A DNA stretch of 43,075 nt from NCBI RefSeq assembly GCF_001006805.1, contig NZ_LN811360.1:126180-169254 (forward strand). Reading direction: 5' to 3'. The DNA comes from Microvirga massiliensis. Its GTDB lineage: Bacteria; Pseudomonadota; Alphaproteobacteria; Rhizobiales; Beijerinckiaceae. The notes under the pieces are model-generated. The model was given only the letters and a program-made list of their open reading frames with translations. It did not search any database and was not told where the DNA came from. Of this stretch, positions 33,643-41,353 are shown piece after piece (position 1 is the stretch's first letter; the number at the start of each line of letters is the position of its first letter). A program made the position numbers and the translations under genes.

Positions 33643-34377
33643 ATGAATTTATTCATGGAACAGACAAGAGTTGCCGTGATTACCGGCGCGAGCGGCGGAA
33701 TCGGTTCGGCCGTTTGCCGCCGCCTGAAGGCCGATGGAATGAAGATCGTCGCCATCGACAGGGTGCCGCCCACGCAGAGCGACGAGGATATCGACTACCG
33801 TATGTGCGACATCACGGACACGGCGGCACTTGCCGGGATCGCAGACGACATCGCCGACCGGCATAGCTCCATCGACGTCTGGGTGAACAATGCCGGCTTT
33901 CTGGAACGCAAGGAAGCGCTCGAGATCAGCGAAGCCGAATGGAACGAAACGCTTTCGGTCAACCTGACGGCGACCTTTTTCGGGGCTCAGCATGCGGCCC
34001 GCATCATGCGCAAGAGCGGCCGCGGCGGGGCAATCATCAATCTGTCGAGCTATGCCGGACTCAAGGCACGGCCGAATTGCGCCGCCTATGCCGCCGCGAA
34101 GGCTGCCATCGCTCATCTGACCGCGTGCCTGGCGGTGGAATGGGGCCAATACGAAATCCGGGTGAATGCGATTGCCCCCGGATACATCGAAACGGCAATG
34201 AGCGCGTGGATGCATCAGGATGAGGAGCACAGGGCGCAACTCCTGGGGCGCACGCCACTCGCCCGGCTGGGTGAGCCTTCGGAAATCGCCGAAGCAGTTC
34301 GCTTCCTGGCGCGCGAGGAAAGCAGCTACATCACAGGCCATACCCTGAGCGTCGACGGAGGCATTGTCCGGGCATGA
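33643..34377 (+). CDS. SDR-family dehydrogenase (1 of 3)
   Basis: 244 residues. The cofactor loop TGASGGIG is at 14-21, the acidic residue after strand 2 (VAIDR) suggests NAD preference, WVNNAGF is the NNAG motif, INLSSYAG holds the catalytic Ser, and YAAAK holds Tyr and Lys. VNAIAPGYIET and the C-terminal SYITGHTLSVDGG complete the classical SDR pattern. It would oxidise or reduce a hydroxyl/keto group. A second ATG at 33655 is possible. Its stop overlaps the next SDR start by ATGA. Confidence 0.9.
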   Translation: MNLFMEQTRVAVITGASGGIGSAVCRRLKADGMKIVAIDRVPPTQSDEDIDYRMCDITDTAALAGIADDIADRHSSIDVWVNNAGFLERKEALEISEAEWNETLSVNLTATFFGAQHAARIMRKSGRGGAIINLSSYAGLKARPNCAAYAAAKAAIAHLTACLAVEWGQYEIRVNAIAPGYIETAMSAWMHQDEEHRAQLLGRTPLARLGEPSEIAEAVRFLAREESSYITGHTLSVDGGIVRA

Positions 34378-35189
34378 CGGAAAACTACTGGGGCAACAAA
34401 ACCTTCGTCGTCACCGGCGGGGCACGCGGGCAGGGCGCTGCGGAAGTCAATCGGCTGCTGGCGCTTGGATCCAACGTCATCGTCATCGATCCGCTGGCGC
34501 CGGACAGCCCCGACTGGGCGGTCGACCGCACGAAGGGTGACCGTCTACGGATGGTTTCGGGCAGTGTGGCGGACGAGAAAACCTGGTCGGAGACGCTGAA
34601 TGGCGTCCAAGCCTTCGGTGCACCGCTGGCCGGCCTGGTCAACAATGCTGGCGTTACGCTCCGCAAGACGGTCACCGAAACCGCTCTGCCCGAGTGGGAA
34701 AACCTGCTGAGCATCAATTTGACGGGAGCGTATCTCGGCATTCGTGCGGTCGCCTCGGTGATGATGGACGGCGGGTCGATCGTCAACGTGTCGTCGACGG
34801 CCGGTTTGACCGGGTATTTCAGTGCCGCCTACACGGCCAGCAAATGGGGCCTGCGCGGACTGACAAAGGCTGCGGCCATCGAGCTGGCTGCACGCAAGAT
34901 CCGGGTGAATACCGTCTGTCCCGGCTTGATCGACACACCGATGATCAACCGGCCAAACGGAGGTTACAATCTCGATCAGGCACGGGCGTTCTTTGAAGGG
35001 AACCGGTCGATGACGCCCCTCGCACGCGGTGCCGATCCGGACGAGGTGGCGGGCGCGGTTGTCTTTCTCCTTGGACCAGATAGCCGTTTCATGACGGCTA
35101 CCGATCTGGTTGTCGATGGCGGCATGATCGGCGGCGGCATCTACTGCCACATAGGACGCAGCGTCGGCACCGTGCAGGAAGCCGTCTGA
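34374..35189 (+). CDS. SDR-family dehydrogenase (2 of 3)
   Basis: 271 residues. TGGARGQG is the cofactor loop (14-21), VIVIDPLAP suggests NAD, LVNNAGVT, VNVSSTAG with Ser, and YTASK with Tyr and Lys are intact. VNTVCPGLIDTPM and the end MTATDLVVDGGMIGGGIYCH are usual. The sequence clearly differs from SDR 1 and 3, so the three enzymes probably act on different steps. It is translationally coupled to SDR 1 (ATGA overlap at 34374-34377). Confidence 0.9.
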   Translation: MTENYWGNKTFVVTGGARGQGAAEVNRLLALGSNVIVIDPLAPDSPDWAVDRTKGDRLRMVSGSVADEKTWSETLNGVQAFGAPLAGLVNNAGVTLRKTVTETALPEWENLLSINLTGAYLGIRAVASVMMDGGSIVNVSSTAGLTGYFSAAYTASKWGLRGLTKAAAIELAARKIRVNTVCPGLIDTPMINRPNGGYNLDQARAFFEGNRSMTPLARGADPDEVAGAVVFLLGPDSRFMTATDLVVDGGMIGGGIYCHIGRSVGTVQEAV

Positions 35190-35355
35190 CCGCGGCTCCT
35201 TGCAGATCCGAACCGCAGCGCCATTCGGACGGGGCGACAAGGCACACGGCTATGTTCCTTCCGGGACCGCCCTTCTCACCGAAGAGAGCGTTCCGGTCGA
35301 TGGCGAGAGGCAGGGATATCAGGCGTCAACCCGGCAGGATGGCAGGGAATCTGCA

Positions 35356-36030
35356 ATGAGAACGGCTCTTATTATTGGTGCGGGCAAAGGCCTTGGGCTG
35401 GCAATTGCCGAGAGGCTCGCGGCGGACGGCATTCGCGTCATCCGTTCAGACATTGCCGGGAACGTAGACGTGACGCTTGATGTGAGCAAAAGCGCCGACG
35501 TGGAGACATTCTTCGCCTCGACATCGGGCGTCGATATTCTCGTGAACAGCGCCGGGATCGCAGGGCCGAGTTCAGCAGTTACCGAAACGTCGGATGCGGA
35601 ATGGCATCGGACGATCGAGGTCAACCTGAATGGCACCTTCTACATGTGTCGCGCTGCGGCACGGCACATGGCTGCTCGCGGCTGGGGCCGTATTGCCAAC
35701 ATCGCCAGCATCGCAGGCAAGGAAGGCAACCCCATGCAGGGAACGTATTCCGCCAGCAAGGCAGGCGTTATCGGTCTGACGAAGTCGATGGGGAAAGAGA
35801 TGGCGGCCACTGGAGTCATCATAAACGCCATCGCTCCGGGACTGATCGATACCGAGATGGTCTCTCACATGTCCGAGGCGAACCGCGCTCGATCTTTAGG
35901 AAAGATCCCGATGGGGCGTATGGGGCAATCACCTGAGGTCGCCGAGCTCGTGGCGTGGCTTGTTTCGGACAAAGTGACATTCTCGACTGGAGCGGTCTAT
36001 GACATCTCCGGTGGTCGAGCGACCTACTAA
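35356..36030 (+). CDS. SDR-family dehydrogenase (3 of 3)
   Basis: 224 residues from the ATG at 35356, which has CAGGGA in front; the open frame to 35200 is not coding. The cofactor loop is IGAGKGLG, with Ile where the classical motif has Thr. LVNSAGIAG replaces NNAG. IANIASIAG and YSASK keep Ser, Tyr and Lys, and INAIAPGLIDTEM follows. It is slightly short for the family. 166 bp separate it from SDR 2, so it may have its own promoter. The operon ends in the hairpin at 36052. Confidence 0.88.
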   Translation: MRTALIIGAGKGLGLAIAERLAADGIRVIRSDIAGNVDVTLDVSKSADVETFFASTSGVDILVNSAGIAGPSSAVTETSDAEWHRTIEVNLNGTFYMCRAAARHMAARGWGRIANIASIAGKEGNPMQGTYSASKAGVIGLTKSMGKEMAATGVIINAIAPGLIDTEMVSHMSEANRARSLGKIPMGRMGQSPEVAELVAWLVSDKVTFSTGAVYDISGGRATY

Positions 36031-36051
36031 GGGATCCCGCTTCATGAGCCC

Positions 36052-36082
36052 CACCACCTACGCCGTTGTCCCGTAGGTGGTG
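36052..36082. terminator. Bidirectional terminator hairpin
   Basis: CACCACCTACG (36052-36062) and CGTAGGTGGTG (36072-36082) pair perfectly over 11 bp around a 9-nt loop. It sits between the ends of two convergent operons (stops at 36030 and 36106) and would stop transcripts from both sides, although no long T run follows. Confidence 0.7.
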
Positions 36083-36105
36083 AGCTCTATCAAACAAGTT
36101 CTGAA

Positions 36106-37428
36106 TCAAGCAGCCTTTGTGAGAGCCATCTCGTCCAGGCTCTCCCGGAGAGCGCGATCGAGAATGGCGATCGCCCGGTCGATCTCGTCGTGCGACACAG
36201 TCAACGGAGGCGCGATGCGCCAGACTGATCCACGCTCCGGCCTGCGCCGAATATTCATGCTGAGGCCGAGCTCGAAACACTTTTGGGTTGTCAGAGCACC
36301 GAGTTGGTGCGCCGGCTTGCGGGATTCGCGGTCCTCCACGAGTTCGACCCCCAGGAGCAGGCCTTGTCCACGGACGTCACCGATGGCCTCGTAGCGCTGC
36401 TGGAGACCCAGAAGGCCCTCGCGCAGGTAAGCTCCCATTGTCCGCGCCCGCTCGATCAAGCTCTCCTCAGCGATGACCCGCAGGACTGCAAGCCCAACCT
36501 CGCCGAGCAGCGGATCGGAGACGTGGCTCGTGTAGTAGGTGTAATGCTTCTCATACACGTCCGCCTCGATCTTTGGCGTCGTCACGACACCCGCGAGTGG
36601 AAGGCCGCCGCCAAGCGTCTTCGAGACGGTCAAGATATCCGGCACGACTTCATGAAAATCGGACCCCGTCCGGTGTCCGATTCGACCGAAGGCCGTCTGA
36701 GCCTCGTCAAAGATCAGGAGCATGCCACGTTCATCGGCAGCCTTCCGCAATCCCTGATAGAAGGCCTTCGGCGGCACCAGAACTCCGCCCGCGCTGATAA
36801 CCGGCTCGACGATGATGGCCGCACCGCGCCCGGTCGATTGCATGTCGAACAGCTTTAAGCCGAGCTCCAGGCAGGCGAGCGCCTCCTCTTCCTCGCTCAG
36901 ACCCGGGATGTAGGGGCGGTAAGCGTTGGGCTCGGGAATGACGAAGACCCCTGGGGTCGGCACCCCGTAGCCCTTTCGGTCACTTGCAAGCGAGACGGAA
37001 CTCGCCCCGCCCGTGATGCCGTGCCACGATCCCCCGACTGCCAGAACCTCGAAACCGCCAGTATACATTTTGGCCATGCGGAGAGCGGCTTCATTGCTCT
37101 CCGAGCCCGTATTGACGAACAAGGACTTGGTCAGCCCCTCCGGCATCCAGTCCGTTGCCAGCGTCTGCGCAAGTTCAGCGACGACCTCCGGGATCATCCC
37201 GCTAAACATGTGAAAGGCCTTCGTGCCGGCCCGGTTCACCGCTTCGACAATGGCGGGATGATTATGCCCAATGGTCGCGCACATCTGACCGGATGTGAAA
37301 TCCAGGACTTCCCGGCCAGTGTCGTCACGAACGATCGTCCCCTTGGCACTCGTGAAGAGGTTGGGGAACGCGTCGCCTCCATACCGGACGAGGAATTCCT
37401 TCGCGGCGGACCGCAGCTCATTGCTCAC
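36106..37428 (-). CDS. dgdA: 2,2-dialkylglycine decarboxylase (class III aminotransferase family)
   Basis: 440 residues. PLP enzyme that decarboxylates dialkylglycines such as 2-aminoisobutyrate to a ketone and CO2 and then transaminates pyruvate to alanine. Blocks match DGD of Burkholderia cepacia as I recall it: SGQMCATIGHNHPAI (Gln48, like the functional Gln52), NTGSESNEAALRMAK, SWHGITGGASS (Trp135), IFDEAQTAFGR (Asp241), and TVSKTLGGGLPL (PLP-Lys270, like Lys272). YTYYTSHVSDPL and the C-terminal WRIAPPLTVS (substrate-carboxylate Arg) follow. The GTG start at 37428 has AAGGAGA in front. Last gene of the gntR-SBP-dgdA operon. Confidence 0.87.
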   Translation of the reverse strand: MSNELRSAAKEFLVRYGGDAFPNLFTSAKGTIVRDDTGREVLDFTSGQMCATIGHNHPAIVEAVNRAGTKAFHMFSGMIPEVVAELAQTLATDWMPEGLTKSLFVNTGSESNEAALRMAKMYTGGFEVLAVGGSWHGITGGASSVSLASDRKGYGVPTPGVFVIPEPNAYRPYIPGLSEEEEALACLELGLKLFDMQSTGRGAAIIVEPVISAGGVLVPPKAFYQGLRKAADERGMLLIFDEAQTAFGRIGHRTGSDFHEVVPDILTVSKTLGGGLPLAGVVTTPKIEADVYEKHYTYYTSHVSDPLLGEVGLAVLRVIAEESLIERARTMGAYLREGLLGLQQRYEAIGDVRGQGLLLGVELVEDRESRKPAHQLGALTTQKCFELGLSMNIRRRPERGSVWRIAPPLTVSHDEIDRAIAILDRALRESLDEMALTKAA

Positions 37429-37498
37429 GATGTATCTCCTTCGGCCAGCTCCGCCGACCACTGCTTTCCCAGCCCAATAAAGGTATAGCCCCGCGGTC

Positions 37499-38557
37499 TC
37501 ACCGCATTGGCGGCGTAATCAGATAGCCGCCATCCTTCCAAAGACGGTTGACGCCTCGCTCGAGGCCAATCGGCTTGACGTTCCGATCATAGCTCTCGGC
37601 ATAATTCCCGACCTGCTCGACGATATTGACAGCCCACTCCTTATCGAGACCAAGCATGGAACCGAAGTTGTCGCTCTTGCCCGTAAAGCGCTGAATGGCG
37701 GGATCTGTACTGCTCGCCATCATCTGGCGAACATTATCGGAGTTGAGACCGATCTCTTCGGCCTCGACCATCGCGACGAAGCTCCATCGCACGACATTTG
37801 CCCATTCGTCATCGCCGTTCCGCACAGCTGGCGACAGGGGCTCTTTCGTTATGATCTCGGGCAGGATGACATGGGCCTTGGGGTCCGGGAATTGCGACCG
37901 AACAGCTGTGAGCTGCGACTGGTCGCTCGTCATGGCGTCGCATCGACCTTTCAGGTATGCTTCGGCAACAACGTTTGCGTCAGCAAACGCAATAGTCTCG
38001 TATTTCATGCCGCGGCTGCCGAAGTAGTCGGCCAGTGTTTTTTCAGTCGAGGTTCCCTGGATTACACAAACCGACGCGCCGTTGAGCTCATTGACCGACT
38101 TCACTCCCGAGGCGCTCTTCACCATAAAGGCCTGCCCGTCATAAAAGTTCGTCGCAACAAAGTTGATCCCGAGCTGTGTGTTGCGGCTCAGCGTCCAACT
38201 CGCGTTTCGCGCGAGCAGATCGATCTCGCCAGACTGCAGCGCTGTAAACCGGTCCTTGGCACTCAATGGGACATACTGGACCTTGGTCGCATCGCCGAAC
38301 ACGGCGGCGGCTACGGCCCGGCAAACATCGACATCGAGACCACGCCATTGCCCGGAGCTGTCGGCAAAAGAGAAGCCCGCGAGGCCCGGATTGACGCCAC
38401 AGCGAACAGATCCCTTGGCTTTGACGCTCGCCAGCCGGCCACTCGGGCTCGCCTGTTGAGCTAAGGCGGGAGCGACCACGAGAGTTGCCGCCAGTAGCGA
38501 CACTCCCGCGAGCAAAGTAGCAAAGCGGCCGCACATTGTGACGGATCGAAAATGCAT
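37499..38557 (-). CDS. Amino-acid ABC transporter substrate-binding protein (AapJ/BztA-like)
   Basis: 352 residues. A signal peptide lies at about 1-34 (ATLLAGVSLLAATLVVAPALA). The family-3 binding-protein fold shows SVRCGVNPGLAGFSFADSSG, QWRGLDVDVCRAVAAAVFGD, RFTALQSGEIDLLARNASWT, and VCVIQGTSTEKTLADYF. The C-terminus (GLERGVNRLWKDGGYLITPP) is characteristic of the general L-amino acid binders AapJ and BztA. It is periplasmic. No permease or ATPase genes are near, so it must share those of another transporter. It lies 55 bp after gntR and 70 bp before dgdA. Substrate inferred as a dialkyl or ordinary amino acid. Confidence 0.88.
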   Translation of the reverse strand: MHFRSVTMCGRFATLLAGVSLLAATLVVAPALAQQASPSGRLASVKAKGSVRCGVNPGLAGFSFADSSGQWRGLDVDVCRAVAAAVFGDATKVQYVPLSAKDRFTALQSGEIDLLARNASWTLSRNTQLGINFVATNFYDGQAFMVKSASGVKSVNELNGASVCVIQGTSTEKTLADYFGSRGMKYETIAFADANVVAEAYLKGRCDAMTSDQSQLTAVRSQFPDPKAHVILPEIITKEPLSPAVRNGDDEWANVVRWSFVAMVEAEEIGLNSDNVRQMMASSTDPAIQRFTGKSDNFGSMLGLDKEWAVNIVEQVGNYAESYDRNVKPIGLERGVNRLWKDGGYLITPPMR

Positions 38558-38612
38558 TTCTTGGGTCCTCTGGCTCGTTGCTGGATTGCGCGGTGAACCC
38601 GCGTCTGTGAAA

Positions 38613-39314
38613 TCAGGAAGTCGATTTCGATTTGGGCTTCCCCGACGATCGGCTCTCGTAGGTCGCAACGTGGCTCTCGAGAGCCGCGAGACCGCTCAGG
38701 AGATGGGTCTCGATGGCCGATCCGGCGGCAGTCGGGTCGCGCTGCGATACTGCTTTAAGGATCGCAGCGTGCTCCTTGAGCGACTTGTCGATCCGACCCG
38801 GGATGTTCCAGAGGATGTTGCCGGGGAAGCTGAGGCCAACCTGATCGATCAAATCAAGCAGGATCGGGTTGTCTGCTGCCTCATAGAGTGTGCGATGGAA
38901 GGCGGAATCCGCCTGGGCCACTGCTTGGATGTCGCCTTCCCACTTGGCCCGCTTCATCTGGTCCAACAGCGTCGACATGGAGGCGATCGCCTCGTCGCTG
39001 ATCTTCGCGACACCCAGACGCGCAGCTTCCGTCTCCAGAAGGGCTCGCACTCGGTAGAGATTGCGCAGGCGCCTAGGATCCAGCTCGGCGACCCTCACGC
39101 TGTGATGGCTCTCCTGGACGAGGACCCCACGAGCCAAGAGTTCCAGCACGGCCTCCCGTAGCGGCGTAGACCCGAGGCCGAGTTCCTGCGCAAGCTGGGA
39201 TTGGCGCAGTTGTTGGCCGGGCTGGTATCGTCCGGACCGGATAGCGTCCTGGAGGGTATCGAGAGCGTACTCCCGTTTGGTGCGGAACGGCCGTGCCGAG
39301 GGTGAACTGGTCAT
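38613..39314 (-). CDS. GntR-family (FadR/FCD) transcriptional regulator
   Basis: 233 residues. The winged helix is at about 10-75: TLQDAIRSGRYQPGQQLRQS, QLAQELGLGSTPLREAVLEL and an ARGVLVQESHHSVRVAEL wing. The FCD effector domain follows (LYRVRALLETEAARLGVAKI, AFHRTLYEAADNPILLDLID, HAAILKAVSQRDPTAAGSAI) with the metal-binding Asp/His positions. It is the first gene of the operon with the binding protein and dgdA, and a palindrome lies directly in front of its start, so autoregulation is likely. Ligand unknown, possibly the DgdA substrate or product. Confidence 0.9.
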   Translation of the reverse strand: MTSSPSARPFRTKREYALDTLQDAIRSGRYQPGQQLRQSQLAQELGLGSTPLREAVLELLARGVLVQESHHSVRVAELDPRRLRNLYRVRALLETEAARLGVAKISDEAIASMSTLLDQMKRAKWEGDIQAVAQADSAFHRTLYEAADNPILLDLIDQVGLSFPGNILWNIPGRIDKSLKEHAAILKAVSQRDPTAAGSAIETHLLSGLAALESHVATYESRSSGKPKSKSTS

Positions 39315-39319
39315 CGCCG

Positions 39320-39347
39320 CATTCTATATTTTATAAAATGTAGAATG
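39320..39347 (-). promoter_or_regulatory. Operator-like palindrome before gntR
   Basis: A 28-bp dyad: CATTCTA at 39320-39326, ATTTTATAAAAT in the centre (39328-39339), TAGAATG at 39341-39347. Only one symmetric position pair breaks the symmetry. It lies 6 bp upstream of the gntR start and must overlap the promoter or ribosome-binding site, as expected for an autorepressor site of the GntR protein. Confidence 0.75.
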
Positions 39348-39553
39348 CAAGGTCCCCGAGCACACTGCCTTGGCGACAGATTGGATTTCAAGCGAGGGGG
39401 TTGTCGTAGATCGACTGAATGGCGGCCCCGCGGGCGAATGGGCGCCCAAGGCGAGGCCCGGCCGTATGATCGTTGGGCCTCAATTCCGGCTCGCCAGCCC
39501 GTCGATCACATCTTCTGTCGCACGCCGCTGTATTCGCAAGGCACCGATGCAGA

Positions 39554-39697
39554 TCACGGGCCATACAGGCTGGCCATGGCGGTTGTCGCGGCCCGGTAGC
39601 CCACTTGCACCTTGCCGTCCGCCAGCATCAGGACCAAGGACGCAGCAAGGCCCACTGTGGCGACCTTGAGCAGTAAAAGTGCGTCTTCGATGTCCAT
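39554..39697 (-). CDS. Tiny membrane protein
   Basis: 47 residues from the ATG at 39697: MDIEDALLLLKVATVGLAAS then LVLMLADGKVQVGYRAATTA. One membrane helix (about 10-28). A strong Shine-Dalgarno AAAGGAGG lies 31 bp farther upstream, and 7-8 nt after it an in-frame ATA (39721) would add eight residues (NEFRLLT), so the original or real start may be there. Last gene of the small-protein run. Confidence 0.5.
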   Translation of the reverse strand: MDIEDALLLLKVATVGLAASLVLMLADGKVQVGYRAATTAMASLYGP

Positions 39698-39784
39698 CGT
39701 CAGTAATCGAAACTCGTTTATGACTGTATCCTCCTTTCTGGATGATTGTCGACACTGAGCACTCCGGACCCTCGCTCCGCGCCG

Positions 39785-39840
39785 ATAGCGCTGCGCCACC
39801 CCATCGACTGTTCCGCGGCCATGCTGATCAGCGCCGCCCC
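39785..39840 (-). pseudogene. Remnant of a second Rnk-like gene
   Basis: The minus strand encodes GAALISMAAEQSMGWRSA, matching GAALIGMAVGQSMRWHSA of the intact Rnk-like protein at 40937-41353. Nothing upstream of this is recognisable. The remnant overlaps the end of the 39828 gene in another frame. It shows that this block of rnk plus small membrane genes was duplicated. Confidence 0.65.
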
Positions 39841-39983
39841 ACGAGATTGTCGCCAGGATCGCCGATGCGAACCGACGACGTGGCGTATGCTTCGTAAGCG
39901 GGCTGCTGCATCGAACTCAGCACGCTTGCCGCGGCAAGGGCCAGGACGATGGCGGTCAGTATGGACAGGATCATGATTCTCAC
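39828..39983 (-). CDS. Small membrane or exported protein
   Basis: 51 residues with a GTG start at 39983 that shares GTGA with the stop of the previous gene, and GAGGAT upstream; the ATG at 39974 is the alternative. MILSILTAIVLALAAASVLS is a helix or signal peptide, then QQPAYEAYATSSVRIGDPGD and a short basic end. Unknown function. Confidence 0.5.
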   Translation of the reverse strand: MRIMILSILTAIVLALAAASVLSSMQQPAYEAYATSSVRIGDPGDNLVGRR

Positions 39984-40156
39984 CCAGGTATCCTCATTGT
40001 TGATGTGCGGCCCGCCGCCCGGCAGTCGCGATAGGTCTCTCTCGAGACCCATGCCGCGAAGGCGACGACAGCCACACCAAAGATCGATAGGGTCGTGGTG
40101 TTGGCGATGAACATCGCACCCAGCACGCCGAGGGCCAGACACAGGCCGACGAACAT
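39980..40156 (-). CDS. Small two-helix membrane protein
   Basis: 58 residues from the ATG at 40156 (a TTG at 40168 would add four). MFVGLCLALGVLGAMFIANT and LSIFGVAVVAFAAWVSRETY are two hydrophobic helices. The segment AFAAWVSRETYRDCR is paralogous to ALAAWMSRELYRLGV in the 40713 gene, again showing duplication of this cluster. Coupled by GTGA to the next gene. Confidence 0.52.
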   Translation of the reverse strand: MFVGLCLALGVLGAMFIANTTTLSIFGVAVVAFAAWVSRETYRDCRAAGRTSTMRIPG

Positions 40157-40234
40157 CGCGACAGCCAAGAGAGTCGCGCGATAGCTTGTGATTCTACTCT
40201 TCCTAGTTGCTTGAGCCCCGTTCGAGCCCGCTTC

Positions 40235-40396
40235 CTAGCTCCACCAGAAAGCCGCGACCACGCCGGCCGCGAGGACGATCCAGAACGTCCACCGCATGGC
40301 TTGCGCCCGGAGCTCGGTGATCTCTTCGGGCGTCAGGCCGTACAGGTCATCGTTTCCGATGTCCTTCCAGTGCCAATAAGGGTTCATCGTCGTCAT
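40235..40396 (-). CDS. Tiny membrane protein
   Basis: 53 residues with AAAGGAG at ideal spacing before the ATG. MTTMNPYWHWKDIGNDDLYG is followed by LTPEEITELRAQAMRWTFWI and a C-terminal helix (VLAAGVVAAFWWS). The acidic, aromatic N-terminus and C-terminal anchor suggest an inner-membrane protein. Unknown function; part of the minus-strand run of tiny genes. Confidence 0.62.
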   Translation of the reverse strand: MTTMNPYWHWKDIGNDDLYGLTPEEITELRAQAMRWTFWIVLAAGVVAAFWWS

Positions 40397-40482
40397 CGCG
40401 TTCTCCTTTCTCAAGTTGGCGATCGTCTATCCTGAGGTCAGCGTCGCACACGGCTCGGGAATTCCTGCCGCGAATGGCCTGA

Positions 40483-40716
40483 TCACGCTTCCTCAAAGGG
40501 CATATCGCGAAGTGCTTCGCGCGCGGCTCGGATCCAGCCCCTCAGCAACCCCGCATCCTGCCGATCGAAGGCTGCCCGCCGCCTCAGGTCGTCGAACGTG
40601 TCGTCCGGACGGGTTCGCTCGTATCTTTCGCGGATCCATGCCTCGAGGTCGGGACGCAGGCCGAACCCGTCGGGGCGACCCGGCGTCCCCGTCGACGATC
40701 GGGCAACGACGTTCAT
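40483..40716 (-). CDS. Small basic hypothetical protein
   Basis: 77 residues, rich in Arg and Asp (RPDLEAWIRERYERTRPDDT, then LRRRAAFDRQDAGLLRGWIR). Cytoplasmic, helical. The ATG at 40716 shares ATGA with the stop of the 40713-40940 gene, so translation is coupled. Unknown function. Confidence 0.58.
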   Translation of the reverse strand: MNVVARSSTGTPGRPDGFGLRPDLEAWIRERYERTRPDDTFDDLRRRAAFDRQDAGLLRGWIRAAREALRDMPFEEA

Positions 40717-40940
40717 CGGCCCGCTCCGATCGCGGGATCATCCACGCCCAGGCGATACAACTCCCGGGACATCCAGGCGGCGAGCGCCACCGCCGCGATG
40801 CAGAAGAGCGCCCAAATCCTGACGTCCGCGATGAGGATCGTCGCGAGCATGCCGAGGCTGACGCTCACGCTCACGCTCACGAAGAGGAGAAGCGCTGCGA
40901 GCAGCACGCGCAAGCGATCGAAGAACCGTAGTCCTGTCAT
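40713..40940 (-). CDS. Small two-helix membrane protein with a hexanucleotide repeat
   Basis: 75 residues with AAAGGAGGGAG before the ATG. The first helix contains VSVSVSVS, encoded by three GTGAGC units and a GTCAGC (about 40860-40883), so slippage would change helix length in two-residue steps. The second helix is RIWALFCIAAVALAAWMSRE. It overlaps Rnk upstream (ATGA at 40937-40940) and the 77-residue gene downstream. Paralogous to the 39980 protein. Confidence 0.62.
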   Translation of the reverse strand: MTGLRFFDRLRVLLAALLLFVSVSVSVSLGMLATILIADVRIWALFCIAAVALAAWMSRELYRLGVDDPAIGAGR

Positions 40941-41353
40941 GACGGCTCCCTCCTTTCCTTTTCGCTGACGACGCGGATCACGCGGAGCGTGCGCCATCCA
41001 TGGGTGGCGCTGTGCCACCGCATCGACTGTCCCACGGCCATGCCGATCAACGCTGCCCCGAGGGGCGACAGCACCGAGATCCGGCCGGAGCCGCCATCCT
41101 CCTCGCCCGGATAGACCAGGGTGGCGCGCCGGACCCGGTCGGTGATCCCGTCCGTGAACTCGACGGTGGAATGCATCGACACGACGTCGTCCGGGAGTTC
41201 GGACGCATGGACGACGCGCGCGCGTCGGAGTTCACCGGAGAGGAGCCGCGCCGTCGATGGAATCCGCCGGTATCGCATTCCGGACGTCGCGATCCCGGCC
41301 AGGCGGGCGTAGTCGGTCGAGGAGATCGTCGGGAGGTCGTGGTTTTCGCGCAT
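40937..41353 (-). CDS. Rnk/GreA-type C-terminal domain protein
   Basis: 138 residues from the ATG at 41353 with AAAGGTG in front. The second half is a GreA/GreB C-terminal FKBP-like domain as in Rnk, the regulator of nucleoside diphosphate kinase: VVSMHSTVEFTDGITDRVRR, ATLVYPGEEDGGSGRISVLS and PLGAALIGMAVGQSM. The N-terminal coiled coil of GreA is missing and is replaced by a short helical part (SSTDYARLAGIATSGMR), as in Rnk. It binds RNA polymerase in Rnk. Head of the coupled small-protein operon. Confidence 0.83.
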   Translation of the reverse strand: MRENHDLPTISSTDYARLAGIATSGMRYRRIPSTARLLSGELRRARVVHASELPDDVVSMHSTVEFTDGITDRVRRATLVYPGEEDGGSGRISVLSPLGAALIGMAVGQSMRWHSATHGWRTLRVIRVVSEKERREPS

